A stretch of 17,736 nt of DNA from DATATV01 sp035551355 (GTDB taxonomy: Bacteria; Actinomycetota; Actinomycetes; Mycobacteriales; Pseudonocardiaceae). The stretch is taken from assembly GCA_035551355.1 (NCBI GenBank), contig DASZNF010000077.1, positions 1 to 17,736 of the forward strand, in the 5' to 3' direction. Positions 1 through 6,397 of this stretch are shown piece after piece (the first letter of the stretch is position 1; each line of letters opens with the position of its first letter). Position numbers and translations under genes: made by a program. The notes beneath the pieces are model-generated. The model did no database searches and was not told the origin of the DNA. It was given only the letters and a program-made list of their open reading frames with translations.

Positions 1-2
1 AC

Positions 3-290
3 CTGAACGTCACCGCCCACGCTCGCGCGACCTTGGCCGACACCGGCTACGACCAGGTTCGCGTCATCACCGCCGACGGCGCACTCGGCGACCCGGACCA
101 CGCCCCTTACGACAAGATCATCGTGACGGTCGGGCCGTGGGACCTGCCACCTGCCTGGTTCGACCAACTCGCTCCCGAAGGCCGTTCGGTGGTGCCGCTG
201 CACTGGCGTGGCCAGGCCCGCAGCGCCGCGTTCACCAAGGCTGGCTTGGTCATCGATAAGCACTACACGCGCCCGGTTCTGGCTCCCTGA
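3..290 (+). CDS. C-terminal part of a PCMT-type protein methyltransferase (5' end outside window)
   Basis: The reading frame is open from the left edge, so the start lies outside the window. The visible 95 residues contain an acidic VITADG strand followed by YDKIIVTVGPWDLPPAW, the typical motif IV region of protein-L-isoaspartate O-methyltransferase-like SAM enzymes, and then a hydrophobic strand RSVVPLHW followed by RGQARSAAF. Such enzymes methylate (iso)aspartate carboxyls in proteins or, in some actinomycetes, in modified peptides. The frame stops soon after the last recognisable strand. Longer actinomycete relatives continue well past this point, so the gene may be truncated at the edge of the arsenic island, or may simply be a short family member. 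The SAM-binding glycine motif is not visible because it lies upstream. Confidence 0.7.
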   Translation: MNVTAHARATLADTGYDQVRVITADGALGDPDHAPYDKIIVTVGPWDLPPAWFDQLAPEGRSVVPLHWRGQARSAAFTKAGLVIDKHYTRPVLAP

Positions 291-343
291 GCCAGGCTTC
301 CTGGCGGGGCAGCTGGTTCGGCTGCACGAACGCTAAGCAGCCC

Positions 344-365
344 GTGTCGCCTTTGGAAGCGACAC
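344..365. terminator. Hairpin after the methyltransferase fragment
   Basis: A perfect 7-bp inverted repeat, GTGTCGC and GCGACAC, is separated by the 8-base loop CTTTGGAA. It lies 54 bases downstream of the methyltransferase stop codon. No T-tract follows, as is common for actinomycete terminators. The terminator role is inferred from position. Confidence 0.45.
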
Positions 366-451
366 CGCGGCGGGTAAACGCCCCGGCTAGCTCACTGTTC
401 GCTCGTCGGCTCACATCGGATCTTGAATCTGCAAGCTCTTCAGTTGCGTGC

Positions 452-469
452 TCGCCCCGTCGCGGGCGA
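452..469. terminator. Short inverted repeat downstream of the arsM-arsN reading frame
   Basis: TCGCCC and GGGCGA form a 6-bp stem around a 6-base loop. It begins 12 bases beyond the stop codon of the minus-strand acetyltransferase frame. It is a weak candidate for the end of the arsR1-arsM transcript. In GC-rich DNA such short stems also arise by chance. Confidence 0.25.
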
Positions 470-480
470 AATTTCGACGT

Positions 481-978
481 TCAGAGGCTCATGATCGAGA
501 TGTAGGTTCCGACGTTGGAGCTGCGACGTTCGATGAGGATGACGTCGCGCCACTGGCCGTGGTGCTGGCCGATATGTTCGCGGCGGCCGGTGGTGCGGAA
601 GCCGGCTTGGCGATGAAGGGCGAGACTGGCCAGGTTCTCGGGGAAGATGCCGGTTTGCAGGGTCCAGATCCCGGCCGCTTCGGTGGCGGCGATGTAGGTG
701 TCGAGCAGAGCTCGGCCGATCCCGCGGCCGCGGTGGTCGGGGTGGATGTAGACGCTGTGTTCGAGCACGCCCGTGTAAACGCAGCGGCTGGAGCCTGGTG
801 CGGCGGCGATCCATCCGACCACCTGCTCGTGGTCGTCCAGGGCGACGAAGCGGTGCCGTTCCGCGTGCGCGGCGTGCCAGCGGTCCCACGTGGGAGCGGT
901 GGTTTCGAAGCTGGCGTTGCCGGTGTCCAGGCCCGCTTGGTAGATGGCCAGTACCGCGTCTGCGTGAGTGCCGGTCAT
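481..978 (-). CDS. arsN1: GNAT acetyltransferase domain, ArsN1/phosphinothricin acetyltransferase-like, possibly still translated
   Basis: This is the C-terminal 165-residue module of the fused gene, listed separately because it is intact despite the upstream frameshift. It begins VRVSPMTGTHADAVLAIYQ. The GNASFET segment matches the PAT family (T/NASFE), and YTGVLEHSVYIHPDHRG leads into the acetyl-CoA loop RGRGIGRALL. PAT enzymes acetylate the amino group of phosphinothricin. The ars-linked ArsN1 group acetylates arsinothricin, an arsenic-containing glutamate analogue. An in-frame ATG at 978 (SPMTG) could serve as an internal start, but no clear ribosome binding site was recognised for it. 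Normally the domain would be made as the C-terminus of the ArsM fusion. The substrate is inferred from family and context only. Confidence 0.6.
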   Translation of the reverse strand: MTGTHADAVLAIYQAGLDTGNASFETTAPTWDRWHAAHAERHRFVALDDHEQVVGWIAAAPGSSRCVYTGVLEHSVYIHPDHRGRGIGRALLDTYIAATEAAGIWTLQTGIFPENLASLALHRQAGFRTTGRREHIGQHHGQWRDVILIERRSSNVGTYISIMSL

Positions 979-1751
979 CGGGCTGACGCGGACCGGATCA
1001 TTCTTGCGGCGCAAGGGTTTGATGGCGCGGACGATCGCTGAGTGCAGCTTGTCCTCGGCCGGGTGGGTGGGTCGGATGTCCGCCTCGGCGAGACCCGCGG
1101 TGGTCAGCAGTGCCGCGTACTGGTCGGTGGTCAGCGAACTGGCCAGGCATTCGACGCGGTCGGCGCGGGCGGCGCGTTCGGCATGGGTGAGGCTGAAGTC
1201 AGCGAGGACGTCGCTGATGCCGATCCGGCCGCCGGGGCGGAGCACACGGGCGATCTCGGCGAAGACCCTGGCTTTGTCGATCGACAGCGTGATCACGCAG
1301 TTGGAGATCACCACGTCCACACACTGCCGTCGGGCAGCGGGATATCTTCGATCCGGCCGCGGAGGAACTCGACGTTGGTCACATGGCCGTCGGCGGCGTG
1401 CCGGCGGGCCAGGTCGAGCATCTCGCCGGTCATGTCCAGGCCGATCGCCCGCCCGGCCGGGCCGACCCGGCGGGCGGAGAGCAAGACGTCCAGGCCGGCG
1501 CCCGAGCCGAGATCCAACACGGTCTCGTCGGCATGCAGCTCGGCCACGGCAATCGGATTGCCGCACCCGAGACTCGCGGTGAGCGGAAGATCTGCGGTGG
1601 GCTCGGTGTCGTAGTGCGGCGCCCGGGCCTGCTCGCTGAGCTGTCGGTATTCGGTTACCGCGGCGAGGCGGCGGGCGGCCGTCGCGTAGCGGTCGCGCAC
1701 CTGTTGGACTTGCTCGGTGGCCCCAGACGGGGGTGGGGTGTCGGCGGTCAT
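481..1751 (-). pseudogene. arsM: Frameshifted arsenite methyltransferase (ArsM) fused to an ArsN/PAT-like N-acetyltransferase
   Basis: Translation from the ATG at 1751 gives an ArsM: the SAM motif VLDLGSGAG, the LGCGNP cysteine, then IEDIPLPDGSV. It then breaks into VWTW and a stop at 1308. The expected continuation (VDVVISNC, then LRPGGRIGISDV and a VEC cysteine) is in another frame. Removing one GT/TG unit near 1317-1324 (minus-strand GTGTG) restores a clean junction, giving an ArsM of about 270 residues, the usual size. The three cysteines that typically bind As(III) in ArsM are present across the two parts. Without an intervening stop, the frame runs on into a GNAT domain ending at 481. 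ArsM methylates As(III) with SAM. The start overlaps the arsR1 stop (ATGA), indicating translational coupling. The break may be a real mutation in a dinucleotide repeat or a sequencing error. Confidence 0.85.
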
Positions 1752-2137
1752 CGGCCCTCCACGGTGATGGATGGACTCGGGGTGTCCTGGTCGTTGTCGC
1801 AGGCCACGGCGGTGAAAGGGGTGGGGGCTTTGCCCATCACCACGTCGGCGGCCGTGGGGAAGCAGGCCACACACCGCTGGTTGATCCGGTACCAACTCGC
1901 CGTCCCGCGCCGGTCGACCAGCACGAACCGGGCATCGGTGAGCACCTTGAGGTGAGCGGAGACGGTGGACTGGCCAACCGGGACCAGCTCGACGATCTGG
2001 CCGACGGTCATCGGCGCGCCGCGTCCGGCGAGCAGGTGCAGGATCTGCACGCGGGTCGGGTCGGCCAAGGCCCGGAACCAACTGGCGTAGGTCTCGGCCA
2101 GGTCGCGATCCAGGAGCCCGCTTGTTTCATCGTTCAT
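1748..2137 (-). CDS. arsR: ArsR-family repressor 1 (arsM-linked)
   Basis: A 129-residue winged-helix regulator. The core runs WFRALADPTRVQILHLLAG, a recognition helix in GQSTVSAHLKVL, and a wing at LVDRRGTASWYRI. Candidate As-binding cysteines are C89 and C92 (RCVAC) plus C113 near the C-terminus, placed as in the ArsR subgroup with a C-terminal site rather than in the classical CxC helix. The ATG at 2137 was chosen because upstream codons give an unlikely Pro/Arg-rich tail, and the family-like sequence starts MNDETSG. No Shine-Dalgarno sequence precedes it, so a leaderless mRNA is plausible. The start codon lies inside a perfect palindrome. The stop overlaps the arsM start by ATGA. It probably represses itself, arsM and perhaps the divergent DUF1772 gene. 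Confidence 0.85.
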   Translation of the reverse strand: MNDETSGLLDRDLAETYASWFRALADPTRVQILHLLAGRGAPMTVGQIVELVPVGQSTVSAHLKVLTDARFVLVDRRGTASWYRINQRCVACFPTAADVVMGKAPTPFTAVACDNDQDTPSPSITVEGR

Positions 2138-2151
2138 CGACGATGAACGAT
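2129..2151. promoter_or_regulatory. Perfect 23-bp palindrome, probable ArsR1 operator
   Basis: ATCGTTCATCG and CGATGAACGAT form an exact 11-1-11 inverted repeat. It lies over the arsR1 start codon (2135-2137) and about 125 bases before the divergent DUF1772 gene. ArsR-family dimers bind imperfect palindromes of this size near their own promoters. Binding is inferred from symmetry and position. Confidence 0.7.
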
Positions 2152-2274
2152 AGATGAGTCCGGCTGATGGGGAAAGCCCTCGGAAGTCGGGGAAGCCCCA
2201 GGGGTGTTCCCCGATGCGGGGTCGCTGCGGGCGGGGCACGGTGTGGGGCGACGGCTGCGGGACGGAGAGTGCGG

Positions 2275-2790
2275 ATGCGACGGGGTGTGACGTTTGCGGC
2301 GGTGCTACTGACGGCGTTGACGATGGGGCTGGAGTTCGCGCACGTCTTGGAATGGCCGCAGAAGCAGCACTATTCGGGATCGCTGTATGTGCGGCTGCAG
2401 GAGTCGCTCTACATCTGGTTCGGCAATCTCGGCAGCGTGCTCTACGTCGCGGCGGTGATCGTGACCGTCGTGCTGGCGGTGCTGGTGCGCCGCGCGGGTG
2501 GGCTGCGCTGGTGGATCAGTACCGCCGCGGCGTTGCAGGTGATCGCGCTGGCCAGCTTCCTGACCGTCATCTTGCCGGTCAACCAGCGGCTACCGGTCAA
2601 CAGCGCCGGCACTGTCCCGGCGGACTGGACCACGTTGCGGGACCGGTGGGAACTCGGCCACACCGTGGGGTTCTTGTTGTTCGCCGTGTCGTTCGTCCTG
2701 TTGCTGCTCACCCTCACGCGGCGGGCGGAACTGGGCGATCGGCCCGAAATCAGCTCGGCGTCGGTACCAACTCGGCCAGCAGCGCGATGA
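2275..2790 (+). CDS. DUF1772 (anthrone oxygenase-like) integral membrane protein
   Basis: The 171-residue protein starts MRRGVTFAAVLLTALTMG, and a GGAG at 2264-2267 supports the ATG at 2275. Four hydrophobic segments are visible: about residues 4-18, 45-70, 78-98 and 130-152. Family-like motifs are EFAHVLEWPQK near the first helix, ILPVNQRL after the third, and RDRWELGHTVGF before the last. DUF1772 includes fungal anthrone oxygenases, but most bacterial members have no known function. It is divergent from arsR1 across the palindrome, which suggests arsenic-responsive expression. Its last 41 bases overlap the 3' end of arsC on the other strand. No arsenic role can be claimed from sequence. Confidence 0.75.
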   Translation: MRRGVTFAAVLLTALTMGLEFAHVLEWPQKQHYSGSLYVRLQESLYIWFGNLGSVLYVAAVIVTVVLAVLVRRAGGLRWWISTAAALQVIALASFLTVILPVNQRLPVNSAGTVPADWTTLRDRWELGHTVGFLLFAVSFVLLLLTLTRRAELGDRPEISSASVPTRPAAR

Positions 2791-3442
2791 CCCGCCGGTC
2801 GATCTCGTCGCGGATCGGGCGGATCTGCTCGGCGGTTTTGCCTGCCGGGTCGTCCAGTTCCCAGTTCAGGTACCGCTTGCCGGGATAGACCGGGCAGGCG
2901 TCGCCGCAGCCCATCGTGATCACCACGTCGGCGGCTTGCACGCTCTCGTCGGTGAGCGGTTTCGGGAATTCCTGGGACAGGTCCAGGCCGATCTCGGTCA
3001 TCACCTCGGCCACGGCCGGGTTGATGGATGCGGCGGGGGCGGACCCGGCGGAGCGCACGGTGACCGCTCTCTGGGCGTGGTGGTGCAACAGCGCGGCGGC
3101 CATCTGGGAACGCCCGGCGTTGTGCACGCAGACGAACAGGACCTCGGGACGAGCGGACACGATGACTCCTCGGGCGGTGGCGATGGATTCCAGGCGTTGC
3201 CGGGCGAACCGCACCGCCAGGACGGGCAGATGCGTGTAGACGGTGGCGGTGGCGGCCAGCCGGTCGTAGGAGTCGTCGATCAGTTCGTGGATCGTCTCGA
3301 CCGAGAACCAGGTGCCGAGTTCTACGGCCAGGTCGCGTGCGGCGCGGCCGAACTCCGAATCGACGTCGATCGGGTGGCGTTCTGCCAGGTCGGGTCCGTG
3401 GGCCCAGGCCCGGCTGGCCGGGTCAGGCGGACTCTGGCTCAT
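2750..3442 (-). CDS. arsC: Arsenate reductase, LMW-phosphatase type, with N-terminal helical domain
   Basis: A 230-residue two-domain protein. Residues 1-95 form a predicted helical module (VDSEFGRAARDLAVEL; IHELIDDSYDRLA), as seen fused to ArsC in actinobacteria. Residues 100-230 are a low-molecular-weight tyrosine-phosphatase fold. The P-loop is CVHNAGRS (C105 to R111, CX5R). C179 and C183 lie in MGCGDACP, and the family Asp-Pro pair is in ELDDPAGKT. The protein reduces arsenate to arsenite; in related actinobacterial enzymes the electrons come from mycothiol/mycoredoxin or thioredoxin. Its start overlaps the acr3 stop by 20 bases, so the arsenite made would be exported by Acr3. The 3' end overlaps the DUF1772 gene in antisense. 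Confidence 0.92.
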   Translation of the reverse strand: MSQSPPDPASRAWAHGPDLAERHPIDVDSEFGRAARDLAVELGTWFSVETIHELIDDSYDRLAATATVYTHLPVLAVRFARQRLESIATARGVIVSARPEVLFVCVHNAGRSQMAAALLHHHAQRAVTVRSAGSAPAASINPAVAEVMTEIGLDLSQEFPKPLTDESVQAADVVITMGCGDACPVYPGKRYLNWELDDPAGKTAEQIRPIRDEIDRRVIALLAELVPTPS

Positions 3443-4556
3443 CGTGGGCCTCCGGTGACGTAGTGGCGAGGGCCGGGGCGGTGAACCAGCGGCGGGCGGC
3501 CAGCGCGGCGTAGACCAGGGCGACCAGCACGGGCACCTCGATCAGCGGGCCGACCACGCCGGCCAGGGCCTGGCCGCTGATGGCGCCGAAGGTGGCGACC
3601 GCGACCGCGATGGCCAGTTCGAAGTTGTTGCCGGCGGCGGTGAAGGCCAGCGTCGTGGTCCGCGAATAGTTCAGGCCCACCGCGCGGCCCAGGATGAACG
3701 ATCCGGTCCACATGATCGCGAAGTAGGCCAACAGCGGCAGCGCGATGCGCACCACGTCGACCGGCCGATGCGTGATCTGGTTTCCCTGCAAGGCAAACAG
3801 CACCACGATGGTGAACAGCAGGCCGTACAACGCGGCCGGGCCGACCCGCGGCAGGAACCGAGTCTCGTACCAGGCCCGTCCCTTGGCCCGCTCGCCCAGC
3901 CGCCGGGACAGATAGCCCGTGGCCAGCGGGATGCCCAGGAAGATCAGCACGGACCGGGCGATCACCCAGCCGGACGCGGTCAGGGTGGTCTGCGGCAGGT
4001 GCAACCAACCGGGCAGCACCGACAGGTAGAACCAGCCCAGTACGCCGAATGCGAGAACCTGGAACACCGAGTTCAGCGCGACCAGCACCGCAGCGGCCTC
4101 CCGATCACCGCAGGCCAGGTCATTCCAGATGATGACCATCGCGATGCACCGCGCCAGCCCAACGATGATCAAGCCGGTGCGGTAGGTGGGCAGGTCGGGC
4201 AGCAACAGCCAGGCCAGCGCGAACATCACCGCTGGGCCGACCAGCCAGTTCAGCACGAGCGACGGGACGAGCAGGCGCCGATCGCGGGTCACGGTGTCCA
4301 GCCGGTCGTAGCGAACCTTGGCCAGGACCGGATACATCATCACCAGCAGACCGATCGCGATGGGCAAGGAGATCCCGGCCACGGACACGCTGTTCAACGC
4401 TGGTCCCAGGCTGGGAATGACCCGGCCCGCACCCAGGCCGACCAGCATCGCGGCGATGATCCAGACCGGCAAGAACCGATCCAAAGTGGACAGCTTGCCG
4501 ACCACCCCGCTCTGACTCGTGTCGGTGGTTCGGGCTGCCCGGTCGGTGGTGGTCAC
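3423..4556 (-). CDS. acr3: ACR3-family arsenite efflux permease
   Basis: A 377-residue polytopic membrane protein with about ten hydrophobic helices, the normal size for ACR3. Diagnostic segments are LLVMMYPVLAKVRYD, GLARCIAMVIIWNDLACGD with the conserved cysteine (C137) and a second at C149, and AGNNFELAIAVAVATFG. It exports arsenite using the proton motive force. The GTG start at 4556 is chosen because it overlaps the arsR2 stop as GTGA, and the upstream sequence in this frame is an Arg/Pro-rich shadow of arsR2. It is the middle gene of arsR2-acr3-arsC. Confidence 0.95.
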   Translation of the reverse strand: MTTTDRAARTTDTSQSGVVGKLSTLDRFLPVWIIAAMLVGLGAGRVIPSLGPALNSVSVAGISLPIAIGLLVMMYPVLAKVRYDRLDTVTRDRRLLVPSLVLNWLVGPAVMFALAWLLLPDLPTYRTGLIIVGLARCIAMVIIWNDLACGDREAAAVLVALNSVFQVLAFGVLGWFYLSVLPGWLHLPQTTLTASGWVIARSVLIFLGIPLATGYLSRRLGERAKGRAWYETRFLPRVGPAALYGLLFTIVVLFALQGNQITHRPVDVVRIALPLLAYFAIMWTGSFILGRAVGLNYSRTTTLAFTAAGNNFELAIAVAVATFGAISGQALAGVVGPLIEVPVLVALVYAALAARRWFTAPALATTSPEAHDEPESA

Positions 4557-4978
4557 GCGGATGCCCCGATAGCGCCACTCGCGGCTTCGCTGGCCGGCGC
4601 GATGTCGCCCGGGAGGACCAGAAACGCCGACAGCTGGGCGAGAGTGTCGGGCCGGACGCGGTAGTAGACCCAGGTGCCGCGCCGTTCGCCCTCGATCGCC
4701 CCGGCCTCGCGGAGCACCTTGAGGTGGTGCGAGATCGTCGGCCCGGTCAGGTCGAAGGCGTCGGTCAGATCGCACACGCAGGCTTCGCCGCCGGCGTGCG
4801 ATGCGATCAGGGACAGCAGTCGCAGCCGCACCGGATCACCCAGCGCCTTGAAGATTCGGGCCAGCTCCACGGACTGGCGTTCGGTCAGCGGCGCGCGCAG
4901 CATCGGTGAGCAGCACAATTCCTGATCCGGGCGAGCGGGTCCGGACGAGTCGTCCACCAGGGGAAGCTGTTTCGGCAT
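4553..4978 (-). CDS. arsR: ArsR-family repressor 2 (acr3-arsC operon)
   Basis: A 141-residue winged-helix repressor. The core is FKALGDPVRLRLLSLIAS, then ACVCDLTDAF, the recognition helix TGPTISHHLKVLREAG, and a wing at GERRGTWVYYRV. Candidate As(III) ligands are the N-terminal pair C22-C23 (ELCCSP) together with C67/C69 (ACVCDL). This matches the corynebacterial ArsR type, which uses an N-terminal vicinal pair plus one helix cysteine. The ATG is preceded by AGAGGT only, so ribosome binding is weak. Its stop overlaps the acr3 GTG. It likely represses acr3-arsC and the divergent cadI-type gene. It differs clearly from arsR1 in cysteine layout, so the two may sense different arsenic species. 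Confidence 0.92.
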   Translation of the reverse strand: MPKQLPLVDDSSGPARPDQELCCSPMLRAPLTERQSVELARIFKALGDPVRLRLLSLIASHAGGEACVCDLTDAFDLTGPTISHHLKVLREAGAIEGERRGTWVYYRVRPDTLAQLSAFLVLPGDIAPASEAASGAIGASA

Positions 4979-5060
4979 ACCTCTATATTGACATCTATCT
5001 ATCTAGGGTGCAATCTAACCAGTGTCTTGATTTGATGGATGTCTATCCAAGGAGGATCTG
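4979..5060. promoter_or_regulatory. Divergent arsR2/cadI promoter region with a spaced inverted repeat
   Basis: The 82-bp gap is markedly AT-richer than its surroundings. TTGACATCTATC (4988-4999) and the reverse complement of GATGGATGTCTA (5034-5045) agree at 10 of 12 positions, giving two facing copies 34 bases apart. TTGACA at 4988-4993 also resembles a -35 box for cadI, though no good -10 was found. Overlapping CTAT repeats occupy about 4995-5005. AAGGAGG at 5049-5055 is the cadI ribosome binding site. Confidence 0.5.
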
Positions 5061-5531
5061 GTGTCTCGTGTGCAACTGGCCTTGCGGGTCGGCGACCTGG
5101 AGGGCTCGATCGCCTTCTACAGCAAGCTGCTCGGCGTGGAGCCGGCCAAGCGTCGAGCGGGGTATGCGAACTTCGCCGTTGACCAGCCCCCGTTGAAGCT
5201 GGTGCTACTGGAGGGCGAGGCCGGTCAGGAGACCATAATCGACCACCTTGGGGTGGAGGTCGACTCCAGCGGAGAGGTTCACCAGGCCACGGAGCGATTG
5301 TCCGCGCTGGGCCTGTTCACCGACGTGCAGAACGACACGACGTGCTGCTACGCCGTGCAGGACAAGGTGTGGGTCCACGGCCCCGGCAAGGAGCCCTGGG
5401 AGGTGTACGTGGTCAAAGGCGACTCGGCCAGCTACGGCACCACCCCGGAACTCGGTGCGGCGGACTGCTGCACCGGAACCGAGCCCGAAGCGACCGGCGA
5501 AGAGTCGGCCACGAAGGCTGCCTGCTGCTGA
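5061..5531 (+). CDS. cadI: CadI/ArsI-type metalloenzyme of the VOC (glyoxalase) superfamily
   Basis: The 156-residue protein begins SRVQLALRVGDLEGSIAFY, closely resembling mycobacterial CadI. VOC metal-ligand positions are Q5 (His in bacillar ArsI), H62 in DHLGVEV and E114 in PWEVYVV. The vicinal pair C95-C96 in NDTTCCYAVQDKVWV is the arsenical-binding site of ArsI C-As lyases. ArsI cleaves methyl or aryl groups from trivalent organoarsenicals; CadI is cadmium-inducible. Two further CC pairs (136-137 and 155-156) in the C-terminal tail suggest extra metal binding. The GTG start is set by AAGGAGG five bases upstream. It is divergent to arsR2 and probably regulated by it. Whether it is a lyase or a metal-binding protein cannot be decided from sequence. 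Confidence 0.9.
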   Translation: MSRVQLALRVGDLEGSIAFYSKLLGVEPAKRRAGYANFAVDQPPLKLVLLEGEAGQETIIDHLGVEVDSSGEVHQATERLSALGLFTDVQNDTTCCYAVQDKVWVHGPGKEPWEVYVVKGDSASYGTTPELGAADCCTGTEPEATGEESATKAACC

Positions 5532-5549
5532 ACACGCACAGGCCAAACA

Positions 5550-5592
5550 GGAAGGCGTCCGACGGGTTGGGGGTCCCCGCTGGACGCCTTCC
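5550..5592. terminator. Strong hairpin after cadI
   Basis: GGAAGGCGTCC and GGACGCCTTCC form a perfect 11-bp stem around a 21-base loop, starting 18 bases after the cadI stop and ending 23 bases before the 3' end of the convergent DUF2637 gene. It could end both transcripts. No T-tract is present. Confidence 0.7.
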
Positions 5593-5615
5593 ATGTTGCC
5601 GCCGCTCAGCTGGCG

Positions 5616-6113
5616 TTACTTCGGGCGGGCGCTGGTGCGGATCGCCAGGAGGGCGAATCCGCAGACGACCATCAGGCCGTCGATCACCAGTGGGCCGACT
5701 GCGGCGGACGGGGCTGGGTAGTGCCATGCGGTCAGGACGTCGCGCATGTGGCCGTAGGAGATCGCCGCCGAGCCTGCGGCGACGATGCTCGCGCCGACAT
5801 ATCGAGCCAGTCCCCACCAGAACCCGATGGGCCAGCGGACACAGGAGAGGACTTCGACGGCGAACATCAGCGCGGCCGGCCAGACCGGCGCGCCGACCTG
5901 CGGGGCGAGTCCTGGTGTCCAGCCGGGCGACTGGTGAACGGCGGGCAGCCAGGCGTCCAGCACGTTCGCCAGCACCGAGGCGACCAGGCCGAGCAGGAAC
6001 CCGCCCCACACCACCAGCCGGGTGCTGATGGGGACCGGCGGCGGCTTGCTGGTGGCCTTGCTGGTGGCCAGCTTGGCCGCTGATGATTCGAAGTCTCCAG
6101 GGGCAATCAGCAT
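5616..6113 (-). CDS. DUF2637-type membrane protein (actinomycete mobile-element associated)
   Basis: The 165-residue protein has four hydrophobic segments, at about residues 33-50, 78-95, 100-118 and 138-160. ISYGHMRDVLTAWH followed by AVGPLVIDGLMVV matches the DUF2637 pattern (SYxHM ... lxPLxxDGL). Proteins of this family are common beside replication and transfer genes of actinomycete integrative conjugative elements and plasmids; their function is unclear. No ribosome binding site precedes the ATG, so the start is uncertain. No replication, transfer or integrase gene is present nearby, so this looks like a leftover of an element that brought or flanked the arsenic genes. Confidence 0.6.
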   Translation of the reverse strand: MLIAPGDFESSAAKLATSKATSKPPPVPISTRLVVWGGFLLGLVASVLANVLDAWLPAVHQSPGWTPGLAPQVGAPVWPAALMFAVEVLSCVRWPIGFWWGLARYVGASIVAAGSAAISYGHMRDVLTAWHYPAPSAAVGPLVIDGLMVVCGFALLAIRTSARPK

Positions 6114-6248
6114 GAGTTGAACCGCTGGTCATCCGGTCTCCACCAGCCGCGGGCCGGTGGAGAGCGTCGCCAGGTGAGGTGTTGGGCTGGTGGTCGGCCG
6201 GACTGCTGGTGGCGCTCGTGGTTGTGCCGGTGGTGGGCTTGGATTTGA

Positions 6249-6397
6249 GAGTCACCAGCGCCGGTGCGGGCCAACGACTTCGGCTCGTTCACCCGGGTGG
6301 TGGCGAAAGTGCGCGGGCACAGGACATCCGGCTGATCGGGGTGCTGCCCTCCGACGAATCCCTGGAAAACGTCTTCTCCTACCTGGCGGGACAGTGA
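6249..6397 (+). pseudogene. Decayed 3' end of an ABC transporter ATPase gene
   Basis: The last reading frame before the permease ends DIRLIGVLPSDESLENVFSY, a typical C-terminus of ABC-2-type ATPases (TDESLExVFxYL), with stop overlapping the permease start as GTGA. In another frame just upstream, from 6249, VRANDFGSFTRVVAKV reads as the preceding family segment. One base appears to be missing near 6309-6312. Further upstream there is an in-frame stop, and no Walker A, ABC signature or Walker B motif exists. Only the last 45 or so codons of the ATPase gene therefore survive, and they are broken. Confidence 0.7.

Noticed and set aside
4995..5005. CTAT repeats as a microsatellite or CRISPR-like element
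   Set aside because: Only about three units long and without spacers; they are better explained as part of the AT-rich divergent promoter.
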